Assembly (NCBI GenBank): GCA_963783175.1
Contig: CAWANG010000002.1
Location: 1 to 64,000, forward strand
Reading direction: 5' to 3'
Length of the DNA: 64,000 nucleotides
Source: Roseiarcus sp963783175
GTDB lineage: Bacteria; Pseudomonadota; Alphaproteobacteria; Rhizobiales; Beijerinckiaceae
Positions 50,270 to 58,428 of this stretch are shown here, piece after piece. The notes under the pieces were generated by a model. The model made no database searches. It was not told where the DNA came from and saw only the letters and a program-made list of their open reading frames with translations. A program made the position numbers and the translations under genes. The stretch's first letter is position 1; each line of letters starts with the position of its first letter.

Positions 50270-50725
50270 CCTTAACGTGATTAGGCGGGGTTACGGTGGG
50301 TTACGATGACTCTGATCTCCCCGTCTTCCTGTCGGCAGGCTGAGCCGTCAACCTCTTGCGAGCTTTGTTTTCCGATCCTTCAGCCCTGTCGAGGGCGCGC
50401 TGAACGCGCGCCGCCTCCGGCGGGCTTCCCTTTGACAAAGCAGGAGCCGCAGAAGATTTCCTTGCATCGGGAATCGTCGGGGATCGGATTGGGCGCCGTG
50501 CGCTGTCACTCCCGCGAACGCGGGCGTCCAGAGACGTAAGAAGTCGGGTTACGGCGACGGTGCGCTCCGTTACTGCGCAACACACCTTGGATGGACGTCT
50601 CCCTTGACGGCGGCGACATCAATTTCCACGCGCTGGACGCTCGGTCCTCCCAGCGTCACGCCCAGCGCGCAGGTCGCAAAGGAACACGTCCGGCTACGGC
50701 CGGCTTAACCTTCGCGAAATCCGGC
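50270..50725. other. 456-base gap with a REP-like repeat
   Basis: No convincing gene. A minus-strand frame at 50301-50585 has a charged end (RALDRAEGSENKARKRL) but no family resemblance. The only structure is the palindrome at 50504-50535. A minus-strand transcript of the downstream gene would enter here. Confidence 0.4.
50504..50535. repeat. REP-like palindrome
   Basis: CCCGCG-AA-CGCGGG (50511-50524) inside TGTCACTCCCGCGAACGCGG and CGTCCAGAGACG. This matches the common bacterial pattern GTCATTCCCGCGAA-CGCGGGAATCCAG, a dispersed extragenic palindrome. Confidence 0.7.
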
Positions 50726-51007
50726 TTAGGCCGAGAAGCGCACGACGTGCGGGCCGACAACGCCGGCCTTTTCCATCGCCGCCTTCAGATCCGGTGCTGC
50801 GAGCCAGGCCCGGGCCTTCGGCACGTCGGCAACGTCCTGGAGGATCAGGATGTCATTCGGGTCCTCGGCGCTGCGGAACACCTTGCCATTGGTGACGCCG
50901 GCCGAAACGCGGCTCTTCTCGTGCTCGTCATAACCCTTGCGCCAAGAGGCGTAGTCCTTGACCTTGTGATGAATGGTCAGGTTTTCAGTCAGATGCTGTG
51001 TATTCAT
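50726..51007 (-). CDS. small ABM-like (dimeric alpha/beta-barrel) protein
   Basis: 93 residues from the ATG at 51007. IHHKVKDYASWRKGYDEHEK, GKVFRSAEDPNDILILQDV and LKAAMEKAGVVGPHVV fit the stand-alone ferredoxin-like fold found in antibiotic-biosynthesis-monooxygenase and so-called cyclase entries. Function is unknown. GGAGGAATCAC precedes the start, a strong site. Its 5' region (51008-51090) is AT-rich and may hold the promoter. Confidence 0.65.
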   Translation of the reverse strand: MNTQHLTENLTIHHKVKDYASWRKGYDEHEKSRVSAGVTNGKVFRSAEDPNDILILQDVADVPKARAWLAAPDLKAAMEKAGVVGPHVVRFSA

Positions 51008-51549
51008 TGTGATTCCTCCAGAAAAAACAAAATATAATCTCGAATGTTTATCATCCGAATTACAATTGATACGTAAGGTGTTTTTTTGCGATTACAAGGC
51101 GAAGATTGCGGTCATTCATCGGCGCCGGCGCCAATGTCGGGATTAGACGACGTTTCGACGCCGAGCACTCCGGCCCCTATTCCCGCCATTGATCCGGCGC
51201 CGCCGCGGATTGAGGCTCAGAAAAATTCGACAGTTCTTTGCGATAATCAGAAGGCCGTGCTATCGTGCCTGCTGTCGTCGGATTCCAGATCGACATCCGG
51301 GCCGACGAGGAGGCGCTGGCGCGTGATGTTTTTAGCTTCGATGGGCTGTTTAATGATGACGCCGAGGCCGAGTGGATCGCCTTTTCTTGGATTCGCGACA
51401 TAAGCTATTGAAAAGTCTCGATTGGCGGAAAGAAAAAATTTGGATTTCGCTTCCATCCGCTTTGATTTTCTTTCCATGTTTTCTTGGAATTTCCTTCAAT
51501 CGGCTTTGAAAACGCTTCCTCAGCGCCGGACCTTTGTCGCGCTCGGCTC
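51008..51549. other. 542-base AT-richer gap with a short candidate reading frame
   Basis: Mostly non-coding by eye. GTG 51265 to TGA 51411 reads a protein-like acidic 48-residue peptide (MPAVVGFQIDIRADEEALAR and then WIAFSWIRDISY), but it has no binding site or relatives I know. Runs such as TTTTTTT near 51081 and the A/T-rich 51040-51090 region suggest a promoter and acquired DNA. No repeat or RNA gene seen. Confidence 0.4.
51265..51411 (+). CDS. short candidate ORF, 48 residues, unverified
   Basis: Begins GTG 51265 and ends TGA 51411. Composition is protein-like (hydrophobic and acidic residues, few rare codons) compared with neighbouring noise. An in-frame TAA upstream fixes the frame. 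It could be a gene fragment. No Shine-Dalgarno sequence is obvious. Confidence 0.25.
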   Translation: MPAVVGFQIDIRADEEALARDVFSFDGLFNDDAEAEWIAFSWIRDISY

Positions 51550-51735
51550 CTAGTGGCCGCCGCCGCCGCGCCCGGTTTGGTTCTGCGCGTAGCTGGTGGG
51601 GTCGTAAGGATTGGTGTCCGAGTAGCGGCCGGCCCAGACTTGGGAGCCCGTCTGCGACGAGGGATTGACTGCTTGGTTGGCGTTGCAGCCGGCGAGCGCG
51701 AGCGTCACAACCGCCACAATGATCGGGATTCGCAT
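51550..51735 (-). CDS. small lipoprotein A
   Basis: 61 residues from the ATG at 51735. A lipoprotein signal MRIPIIVAVVTLALAGC with lipobox LAGC (Cys17) and a mature peptide NANQAVNPSSQTGSQVWAGR rich in Asn, Gly and Tyr, ending GRGGGGH. The motif CN-x-x-Q-x-VNPSSQ recurs in a second small lipoprotein 2.2 kb away (53768-54019). Function is unknown. It follows the DUF1330 gene on the same strand by 88 bases. Confidence 0.65.
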   Translation of the reverse strand: MRIPIIVAVVTLALAGCNANQAVNPSSQTGSQVWAGRYSDTNPYDPTSYAQNQTGRGGGGH

Positions 51736-51823
51736 TCGCGTGCTCCAGTTCAATGGCGACAGGGCCGGGCGCCCTCGGCTGCTATTATGCCCACAGGGTG
51801 GCGAAGTCTCCGGGAGCAGCCGG

Positions 51824-52210
51824 CTATTGCGGGATGCCCTCGATGGCGAAGGAGCGGAATTTTGCGTATTTGTCACCGATCTTCCGGGCAGCCTTGTAAT
51901 CCACGGATGAGCGCCAGGCCCGAACCGCGTCCAAGCTGTCGAACTCATTGATGGCGACGCGCGTCCCGGGCGACGGCCCTTCGAGCGCAACAAAATTCTG
52001 CCCCGCAGCGATCAGGCGCCCGCCTGACGCCTTTATGTTGGCCTGGACAACGGGCACGTATTCTTTCTGATATGCGTCCAGGTCCGATATATCGGTCTCG
52101 GTGACGACATAGACCGGCGCCTTGCTCTGCGCATGGAGGCCTTGAACCGCGATAGCGCCAATCGCAGCGCCCGCCAACAACGCAAGCGCGGCCGTAGATC
52201 GAGTTTTCAT
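51824..52210 (-). CDS. exported DUF1330 protein
   Basis: 128 residues with signal MKTRSTAALALLAGAAIGAI. The DUF1330 domain follows: VYVVTETDISDLDAYQKEYV, GGRLIAAGQNFVALEGPSPG and VAINEFDSLDAVRAWRSSVD. Ferredoxin-like fold, function unknown. It is divergent from the L,D-transpeptidase-like gene with 127 bases between. Confidence 0.8.
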   Translation of the reverse strand: MKTRSTAALALLAGAAIGAIAVQGLHAQSKAPVYVVTETDISDLDAYQKEYVPVVQANIKASGGRLIAAGQNFVALEGPSPGTRVAINEFDSLDAVRAWRSSVDYKAARKIGDKYAKFRSFAIEGIPQ

Positions 52211-52337
52211 GGGCTTCCTCCGGGTCGCCAGGAATACGGCGACAGTCTACTCTATTCCGAATCATTCGTCCTATTTCGACCGGTTGCGCTCCGTGTCGGC
52301 GCGACGTCAGATGTCGAACCGCAAGGAGGAGACTCAA

Positions 52338-53312
52338 TTGTCAACCTTCGGATTGCGCCTTCCGATCGGCGCCGGCCTTGGCGTGCTGATCGCGCTGATG
52401 AGCCCAGGCCTGTCTTTCGCGGGTGAGCCCGGCGTTCCGGCGTGGCTCGAGGCCCATGTCGGCGAGGGCGAGGGGCAGATCGCGCCGGTAGTGCTCGAGC
52501 GGGCGCGCGCGCTCTATCAGCGGAAGGGGGTCCGCAATCCCTGCTACTTCGCCATGGACGCGACGCGTCCCCATGACCTCGGCGGCGGATTGGGACGGCG
52601 CTTCTACATCATCTGCGAAGCCCAGGGGTCGTTTCGCGCAATCTCCGCGGGCCACGGCGGCGGGCTCGATTTGGGCGGGATCGCGGATTTCTCCAACGGA
52701 CGGCGGTGCGTGAAGAATTTCGGCAACGCGATGGACTCCGATCTGACGACGGGCGGGGCCTATGTGACCGCCGACATCGCCGAAGCCTTCAAAGGGTATT
52801 ATCGCGCGGGCGGCGGAGACGCGGTCTTCACCCGCCCATTCCTCAAGTTCGACGGCGAAGGCGACACCGCAAACGCCCGGGAGCGCGCGATCGGCGGCCA
52901 TCCGGCGGTCCTGCTTAGGGGAGTCTGCCGGCGAAGGGAGCCGGGAAGCCCGCACGCCGACGCGGACGGCTACATTCCATTCGGAAAGCTCGTGAACTAC
53001 GAAGCCGGGCGCAGCGACGGCTGCACCAGCTGGTCGCCCTCCGACGCCGAGAGCATAATGGCGATGGTGAGCGGCAATCCGACCACGCTCTACATCTATC
53101 CGGAGTCGCGCGACATCGACGCCGTCGCGCGCGCGGTTCAAGCTGGAGAGGCGCCGTCGCGCGCCGGGCTCTACTGGAACGCCGCATGCCTCAGAGACGT
53201 CGGCGCCCCAAGGTTCTGGCGGAGGGAAACGCTCGAGCCGATCATTGCGCGATGGCGCGCGGCACATCCCCCTCCGCCGCCTGAACCGCCGCCGATTTGC
53301 AGGGAGCCATAG
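52338..53312 (+). CDS. exported L,D-transpeptidase-like protein
   Basis: 324 residues from TTG 52338, chosen because AAGGAGGAGA lies 5-14 bases before it and it begins a good signal peptide (MSTFGLRLPIGAGLGVLIAL...SFAGEP). The mature domain has FYIICEAQGSFRAISAGHGG, CVKNFGNAMDSDLTTGGAYV and RSDGCTSWSPSDAESIMAMV (Cys229), in the place of the (S/T)-x-GC catalytic motif of the second L,D-transpeptidase family. A Pro-rich end follows. I am less sure of this than of the 13.9 kb enzyme. Confidence 0.55.
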   Translation: MSTFGLRLPIGAGLGVLIALMSPGLSFAGEPGVPAWLEAHVGEGEGQIAPVVLERARALYQRKGVRNPCYFAMDATRPHDLGGGLGRRFYIICEAQGSFRAISAGHGGGLDLGGIADFSNGRRCVKNFGNAMDSDLTTGGAYVTADIAEAFKGYYRAGGGDAVFTRPFLKFDGEGDTANARERAIGGHPAVLLRGVCRRREPGSPHADADGYIPFGKLVNYEAGRSDGCTSWSPSDAESIMAMVSGNPTTLYIYPESRDIDAVARAVQAGEAPSRAGLYWNAACLRDVGAPRFWRRETLEPIIARWRAAHPPPPPEPPPICREP

Positions 53313-53330
53313 GCGCGCTGTCATGCGCGC

Positions 53331-53709
53331 TCACGCGTATTGCGCAATCCCATTGCCGAACGACCAGTTCTCCTTCTTGACCTCGACGAGGCTGACGAAG
53401 ACGTCCTCACGGCGCAGGCCGAGCTTGCCCGCAAGCCCGTCGGCGATCGCTTTGAAGAGCGCCTTCTTCTGCTCGACGGTCCGGCCCTCGTTCCAGGTGA
53501 TCTGGACGATCACCAGGTCCTCGCTGCGGCGGATGCCGAGATAAGTCGGATCGAACACAAGGTTCGGCGAACTCGTGCTCGCTGATCACCTGGAAGCGAT
53601 CGTCCTTCGGCACGCCGACGCTGACCAGCGCCTCATGCACGATCAGGCCGATCTGCTCGCGGTCCGTCGCGTCCTTGCCCTTCCGCAGGTCGATTCGAAC
53701 AAGCGGCAT
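53331..53709 (-). pseudogene. tautomerase-family protein interrupted by one extra base
   Basis: Begins at the ATG 53709 with Pro2 (MPLVRIDLRKGKDATDREQI), the catalytic proline of 4-oxalocrotonate tautomerase relatives, runs to VISEHEF, then continues in the other frame as LVFDPTYLGIRRSEDLVIVQ to WSFGNGIAQYA. Removing one base near 53565 gives EFANLVFDPTYLG and a complete protein of about 125 residues. GGAGAGG lies before the start. Upstream is the second small lipoprotein. Confidence 0.82.
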
Positions 53710-53767
53710 GGCCTCTCCTTCCAATGGTCTGGGCCCGGTCCGCTCCCCGATGGCAGCGTGCAGACCG

Positions 53768-54019
53768 TCAACGCCCGCCGTAGAAGCCGCTGGTTTGGGC
53801 GTATTCGATGGGATTGTAGGGGCTGTAGTTCGGGTAGGTAGCGGCCAGAACCCGCTGCGAGGAGGGGTTGACCCCTTGACTGGTGTTGCAGCCGCCGAGC
53901 GCGAACGCCGCGAGGGCAAGGACGGCTCCGAACTGCGTCGAGGTTTTTCCATACGGCGGAGACCGAGCGTTGGACGAGGCTCGGCCGGATAAGCACGGGA
54001 ACTTGGCGCGGTCGGACAT
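53768..54019 (-). CDS. small lipoprotein B, paralogue of lipoprotein A
   Basis: 83 residues from the ATG at 54019 (GAGGAGAA upstream). A hydrophobic stretch FGAVLALAAFALGGCNTS ends in lipobox LGGC, after which VNPSSQRVLAATYPNYSPYN parallels lipoprotein A. The 30-residue polar lead before the signal is odd; an ATG GAAAAACC in another frame at about 53952 suggests a small indel may have lengthened it. It stands next to the tautomerase gene as lipoprotein A stands next to DUF1330. Confidence 0.55.
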   Translation of the reverse strand: MSDRAKFPCLSGRASSNARSPPYGKTSTQFGAVLALAAFALGGCNTSQGVNPSSQRVLAATYPNYSPYNPIEYAQTSGFYGGR

Positions 54020-54192
54020 CAGGTTCTCCTCTCTCGGCGCCCCGCTCTCGACCAGCCGATCGGCGGCTCATCGCCGCAAACCCGCGCTACTCTATGACAG
54101 GGCCCGCAGCGGTTCCAGAAGGAAGCGCTGAAGCCGCTCGTCACAGCCGCTAGCGAAACGCGGATGACACGTCGGTCGAATTGCCGGCGCCC

Positions 54193-55812
54193 CTAGAGCG
54201 GCGCGGCGATGCCGTCGAGCCGCGGGTCCGAGGCGCCGCACAGGGCCTCGCCGGTGATGGCGATCGCCTGGGCGCATCCTTCGAGAGATCGGAGAAAATC
54301 ATGCCGGGGCATCCAGTCGTCCGGGGGTTCCTCGCCGGCGACGACTTTATGGCCGAGGGCCGCGAGTTGCTCGGCGAACCCTGGGTCCTTATGCGGCTCG
54401 ACCGAAATGCGCCGGTCGCCGAGCGCCCGCACCCGCGGCGCGTCGAGCGCCTGCTGCAAGTCCATTCCGCGGTCGATCAGATTGACCAGGATTTGCGCCT
54501 GCCCCTGCGGCTGCATGTTGGCCCCCATGCAGCCGAAGCTGAGCGCGAGCGAACCGTCGGCTGCAAGCATCATCGACGGCAGGATCGAATGACGCACGCG
54601 TTTGCCGGGCGCGGCATGATTGGGATGCGCCGGGTCCATCTCGAAGTCGGCGGCGCGGTTGTGCAGGATCACGCCGGTTTCCGGAACGATGATTCCCGAC
54701 CCGAACACGTCGGAAATGCTGGTGATGAGGGAAACTGCGTGGCGGTCGCGGTCGACGACGGTGAGATAGGTCGTGTCGCCGTAGACTCGGCCGGCGGCCG
54801 GCGCATCGAACGCATGGTCTTCCTGGATCAGCCCGCGTCGCTCGCGCAAGTAATCGGCGGAGAGAAGGAGATCCAAGGGCGTGGCGACGAACCGGGGATC
54901 CGCGACCCGCCGGTAAGCGTCGGCAAAGGCGAGCTTCGCCGCCTCCAGGATGAGATGCTTGGCTCTAACCTCGTTGTCGAGGAACAGGCCGCGCATGTCG
55001 AAGCCCTCGAGCATGCCGAGAACCATCAGCGCGACGACCCCTTGCCCGTTGGGCGGCAGCTCCAGGATCGTATGGCCGCGGTAGCTGCCGCGGATCGGCT
55101 CGACCCATTCGGCTTGGGTCTGATCGAAGTCTTCGCGGTCGAGATAGCCGCCGCCTTGATGCAGCGACTCAAGGATCCGGTCGCGCACATCTCCGCTATA
55201 AAATGCGGCCCGCCCGCTTCTGCCAATTGCGCGCCAGGTCCTCGCGAGATCCTTGTGCCGGAAGATCTCTCCCGGCTTGGGCGCGAGTCCGCCCGGCAGG
55301 TAAGCGCTCGCATCCTTCGAGTAGCGCTTGAGCTTCGAGGCGCCCCATTCCCACGCCAGGGCGATCTTGGCGCCGACGGCGAGACCCTCCTCGGCGTAAG
55401 CCGCGGCTGGCTCGACGAGCGCGGCGAACTCCATCGAACCAAAGCGCTCGTGGAGCGCGAGGTAGGCGTCGAGAGCGCCCGGGACCGGCACCGTCGCGGC
55501 CCCGGCCTGGGGCATCGACGAAAAGCCGGCGGCGCGGAGATTGTCGATGGTCAGGCGCGACCCGGCGCGGCCAGCGCCGTTGAGGCCATAGAACGCGCCG
55601 TCCCAGTGCACGAGCGCCATGCAGTCGCCGCCAAGCCCGTTCATCATCGGCTCAGTGACGTTGACCATCGCCGCCATCGCCACCGCCGCATCGGCGGCGT
55701 TGCCGCCAGCCTTGAGAATGTCCCTGCCGACCACCGCCGCGAGCGGCTGGCTTGAACAGGTCATGCCTTTTTTTGCGAACACCGGGGCACGCTCAGGATT
55801 GAATGGTCGCAT
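54193..55812 (-). CDS. gamma-glutamyltransferase family protein
   Basis: 539 residues from the ATG at 55812 (MRPFNPERAPVFAKKGMTCS). The nucleophile-bearing small-subunit start is GDTTYLTVVDRDRHAVSLIT, where autoprocessing would expose Thr. Large-subunit features GKR-like AAVVGRDILKAGGNAADAAV and GLGGDCMALVHW are present. No export signal, so it belongs to the cytosolic YwrD-type branch rather than the periplasmic GGT. Possible role in glutathione or gamma-glutamyl peptide breakdown. Confidence 0.85.
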   Translation of the reverse strand: MRPFNPERAPVFAKKGMTCSSQPLAAVVGRDILKAGGNAADAAVAMAAMVNVTEPMMNGLGGDCMALVHWDGAFYGLNGAGRAGSRLTIDNLRAAGFSSMPQAGAATVPVPGALDAYLALHERFGSMEFAALVEPAAAYAEEGLAVGAKIALAWEWGASKLKRYSKDASAYLPGGLAPKPGEIFRHKDLARTWRAIGRSGRAAFYSGDVRDRILESLHQGGGYLDREDFDQTQAEWVEPIRGSYRGHTILELPPNGQGVVALMVLGMLEGFDMRGLFLDNEVRAKHLILEAAKLAFADAYRRVADPRFVATPLDLLLSADYLRERRGLIQEDHAFDAPAAGRVYGDTTYLTVVDRDRHAVSLITSISDVFGSGIIVPETGVILHNRAADFEMDPAHPNHAAPGKRVRHSILPSMMLAADGSLALSFGCMGANMQPQGQAQILVNLIDRGMDLQQALDAPRVRALGDRRISVEPHKDPGFAEQLAALGHKVVAGEEPPDDWMPRHDFLRSLEGCAQAIAITGEALCGASDPRLDGIAAPL

Positions 55813-56204
55813 GGTGCGGGTGAGCCTTGGCAATCGGGTCTGAAGGGCAATTTCGTAATGAAGACGTCCTTGCGCCGGAAACGCTCGAACAATGACGCGT
55901 CCTGCGCAAAGTTCATCGCCGGCACGTCGGTCTCCGCCTTTCAACTAATCGGCGCGGTCAGTGAAAGCATATCGGCTTCGCCTCCAATCCTTGTCGCGTC
56001 CCAATGCCACAATAGCAAAATCCCCCCACCACGGCCTTGCGCGCCGCGGCCGTTTGCCGCCGCGAGAGGTGCGGGTTCAGGCCTACTCACGCCCGCGCTG
56101 TTCGGCAACAGCGACCCAAGCAGCGTCGTTCGGGGGGCCGCTTGCGGAACAAAGCGCGATATCGAGACGTTGCGCTTTTTGAGCGTCTATAGCGGAGACG
56201 GCGA
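55813..56204. other. 392-base gap before the proline-rich gene
   Basis: Both neighbours face away from it, so it should contain the promoters. I see no clear operator or -35/-10 pair. Frames through it have no family features. Confidence 0.35.
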
Positions 56205-56432
56205 ATGCCCGGCGACCCACGCCAACCTGTGCCGCCCCCGCCGCCCGACGTCGTCCCGAACCCCGTGCGCCCTCCGACCCCACAGGAGGCGCCGAAGCCC
56301 GATGCGCCGCCTGGCATCCCCACGCCGGGGCCAGACGTGGTGACGGAACCCGAGCCGGAAGAGATTCCTGCGACGTTCCCTCCGGAAGCTCCGCCTGAAG
56401 TTTCTTCGCCGACCGCGTCCTGTATGGCATGA
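56205..56432 (+). CDS. small proline-rich protein
   Basis: 75 residues, MPGDPRQPVPPPPPDVVPNP and then repeated PP-x-P-D/E units with PDVVTEPEPEEIP. Proline and glutamate make up about half the residues and there is no signal peptide. Similar short Pro-rich proteins recur in proteobacteria without known function. ATG 56205 follows AGCGGAGACGGCG. The extensin-like gene begins 24 bases after its stop. Confidence 0.55.
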   Translation: MPGDPRQPVPPPPPDVVPNPVRPPTPQEAPKPDAPPGIPTPGPDVVTEPEPEEIPATFPPEAPPEVSSPTASCMA

Positions 56433-56471
56433 GCTATCCGTGTCCCGAAAGGCGGGATGGAAGGTCCCAAG

Positions 56472-57218
56472 ATGAATGGAGCAAGCGCGCCGCGGCCGCT
56501 TATCACGCTCGGCGCGTTCGCGTTAGCGGTGGCGGCGCATTGCGGGGCGGCTATGGGACAAGAGCCGCCCCTGCCGCCGCCGCGTCCGGCGGAGATCGGT
56601 CCAGCGGCGCCCGCAGAACCCGCTCTGCGGTCGGCGCTCCAAATGGGGCCAGAAGGCGCAGGTCCGGCTTGCCTCGCTGAGCTCATCGCCGGCGGCGCCG
56701 GTGCGGAGGCCGCGGCGACCCCGGCGCCGACAGCCGCCGGCTGCGGGATCGCTGCGCCAGTCCGCTTAAGCTCCGTCACGCTGGCCGGCGGCGACGCCGT
56801 GAGTTTCCCTGACAGGCCGCTCCTCGAATGCGCCTTCGCGCTTGTTCTCGCCGACTACATCCGTCTCATCGTCGCGCCGCTCGGAGAGGCGATCTTGCGC
56901 TCCAAGGTCGTCTCGATCGAGACCGGGCCCGGCTATGAATGCCGCGGTCGGGACAGGATCGCCGGCGCAAAGGTCAGCGCTCACGGCAAAGGCCTAGCGG
57001 CGGACTTCGTCGCGATCGAATTTGACGACAAGCGGCGCGTTCTGGTCGCGCATCAGGCGAGCGCCGACGAAACGTTCTATTTCCGTGCGATTCGCATGGC
57101 GGCGTGCGGCTGGTTCAAAACCGTGCTCGGCCCGGGCGCCGACGCCTTCCATGCCGATAATATGCATCTCGACATTGAGAGCCACGGGTCGAACGGGAGC
57201 TATCGTATCTGCGAATGA
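56472..57218 (+). CDS. exported extensin-like family protein
   Basis: 248 residues from ATG 56472 (GGAAGG 6 bases upstream), a signal peptide (ITLGAFALAVAAHCGAAM), an Ala/Pro-rich linker to about residue 75, then the extensin-like C-terminal domain: GPGYECRGRDRIAGAKVSAH, GKGLAADFVAIEF, CGWFKTVLGPGADAFHADNM and HLDIESHG with conserved Cys and His residues of a D-Ala-D-Ala-peptidase-like fold. Probably a cell-wall protein. Confidence 0.85.
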   Translation: MNGASAPRPLITLGAFALAVAAHCGAAMGQEPPLPPPRPAEIGPAAPAEPALRSALQMGPEGAGPACLAELIAGGAGAEAAATPAPTAAGCGIAAPVRLSSVTLAGGDAVSFPDRPLLECAFALVLADYIRLIVAPLGEAILRSKVVSIETGPGYECRGRDRIAGAKVSAHGKGLAADFVAIEFDDKRRVLVAHQASADETFYFRAIRMAACGWFKTVLGPGADAFHADNMHLDIESHGSNGSYRICE

Positions 57219-57256
57219 ACGAAAAACGCGCAGCCGTCGGCGACCTTCGCCGCAGA

Positions 57257-57757
57257 TCATAATTTATTCAATAACCCGCACGCGTTTTCGAGCGTGAGCT
57301 GCTGCGCGGAGCCGGGCGTCATCCACACAAACCAAGCAGCGTCGTCGACGACGCCGGTAACGGGGATCGCGGCCCAGCTCTGGAATGCGCGCACCGCAGC
57401 CTCGGTCAGCGGACCGAATTGGCCGTCGATCGCCCCCGAGTAGGGAGGGAAGCTGACGGAGACGTCCTTGCCGGCGAGAGCTTGCTGGAGCCATGCGACC
57501 GCGGGGCCTGTCCGTCCCGCCGCGAGCGTCGGCGAAGCCTCACGATAAGCAGGCAGCTTCGCCCAGGTGGCGGGGCCGACGAGGCCGTCAACTGTCAGGC
57601 CGTTTGCGGCCTGAAAGCTCTTGACGCTCGTCTCGAGGCCAGCGTCGAACATACCCGTGATCGGCCCGAATGGGTTCCACAGCAATTGGCGGGCAAGCGC
57701 GCGCTGCAGGCGCCGGACGTCGTCCCCGGTCGAGCCGGGACCGATTGTGGCTGGCAT
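57257..57757 (-). CDS. peptidoglycan-binding protein, two PG_binding_1 domains
   Basis: 166 residues, tandem repeats: first GSTGDDVRRLQRALARQLLW with FDAGLETSVKSFQAANGLTV, and second GRTGPAVAWLQQALAGKDVS with FGPLTEAAVRAFQSWAAIPV. No signal peptide is seen, unusual for a wall-binding protein, so export may need a partner or the protein is cytosolic or phage-like. Convergent with the extensin-like gene. Confidence 0.8.
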   Translation of the reverse strand: MPATIGPGSTGDDVRRLQRALARQLLWNPFGPITGMFDAGLETSVKSFQAANGLTVDGLVGPATWAKLPAYREASPTLAAGRTGPAVAWLQQALAGKDVSVSFPPYSGAIDGQFGPLTEAAVRAFQSWAAIPVTGVVDDAAWFVWMTPGSAQQLTLENACGLLNKL

Positions 57758-57832
57758 CGCGTTCCCTCACTCGCTCCCTGAATTTAGACGTCGGCGCGCC
57801 GTTGCCTCGACGGGCCACGCTGGGATGACCCG

Positions 57833-58267
57833 TTACATCGCCTTTTCCATTTGTCCCCGGATTTCGCCCGGCTTGTTGGCGGCGGTGTGAATGTTGAAAT
57901 ACATCATGCCGTCCATCAGGTCCTTGGCCTGTGCGTCGGTCAACGTCGCCGAGCCCTTCATCGGACTGTCGAGAGGCGCTTGGAGCGGCACTTCGATGGG
58001 GGCCGCCTTGCCGACCGGGGCCGGCCCATGGAAATGGGCGGCGATCGCCTGGCCGGTCAGGCCAGCATAGTCGGCCGTCCACTCGAGCTTCTTCGAGTCA
58101 GTATCGAAGGTCGCGGTCAGCGACCCCGTTCCGGTGCTAGTGGTCGGCGGCGTCTCCGACGCGCCGTTGAGCGTCGCCTTATAGTGGATCACTTCCGCCT
58201 TGGGCGCGACCATCACCGCCATATGGGCGGCGGCGAACAGCGCCGCGCCGATCATGAATGTCCGCAT
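57833..58267 (-). CDS. exported CHRD domain protein
   Basis: 144 residues with signal MRTFMIGAALFAAAHMAVMV. The CHRD beta-sandwich is seen in YKATLNGASETPPTTSTGTG, AIAAHFHGPAPVGKAAPIEV and MYFNIHTAANKPGEIRGQM. Related to chordin repeats; extracellular, role unknown. GGAGAC precedes the start. Confidence 0.85.
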   Translation of the reverse strand: MRTFMIGAALFAAAHMAVMVAPKAEVIHYKATLNGASETPPTTSTGTGSLTATFDTDSKKLEWTADYAGLTGQAIAAHFHGPAPVGKAAPIEVPLQAPLDSPMKGSATLTDAQAKDLMDGMMYFNIHTAANKPGEIRGQMEKAM

Positions 58268-58428
58268 GACAGTCTCCTTCCCTCGAGATTCCGCCGTCGT
58301 CGTCCGATACGACAGCGCCCGCCGAATTGGATCGCCACGTTAACATAACGCTTCGCCCGCGACGAGACGGGCCGAAGCGGCGAGCAGCCCTTTGCCGGAC
58401 GCCCGGCCTTCGACTACGCTTTCCCGCC

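Noticed and set aside
50301..50585. 94-codon minus-strand frame
   Set aside because: No start signal or family features; it spans a REP-like palindrome.
51247..51477. 76-codon minus-strand frame in the AT-richer gap
   Set aside because: Lys/Arg-rich with no relatives; the opposite strand has a more protein-like short frame, and neither is strong.
55858..56343. 161-codon plus-strand frame before the proline-rich gene
   Set aside because: Composition is Arg/Pro/Ser noise after residue 60; it overlaps the better-supported proline-rich frame.
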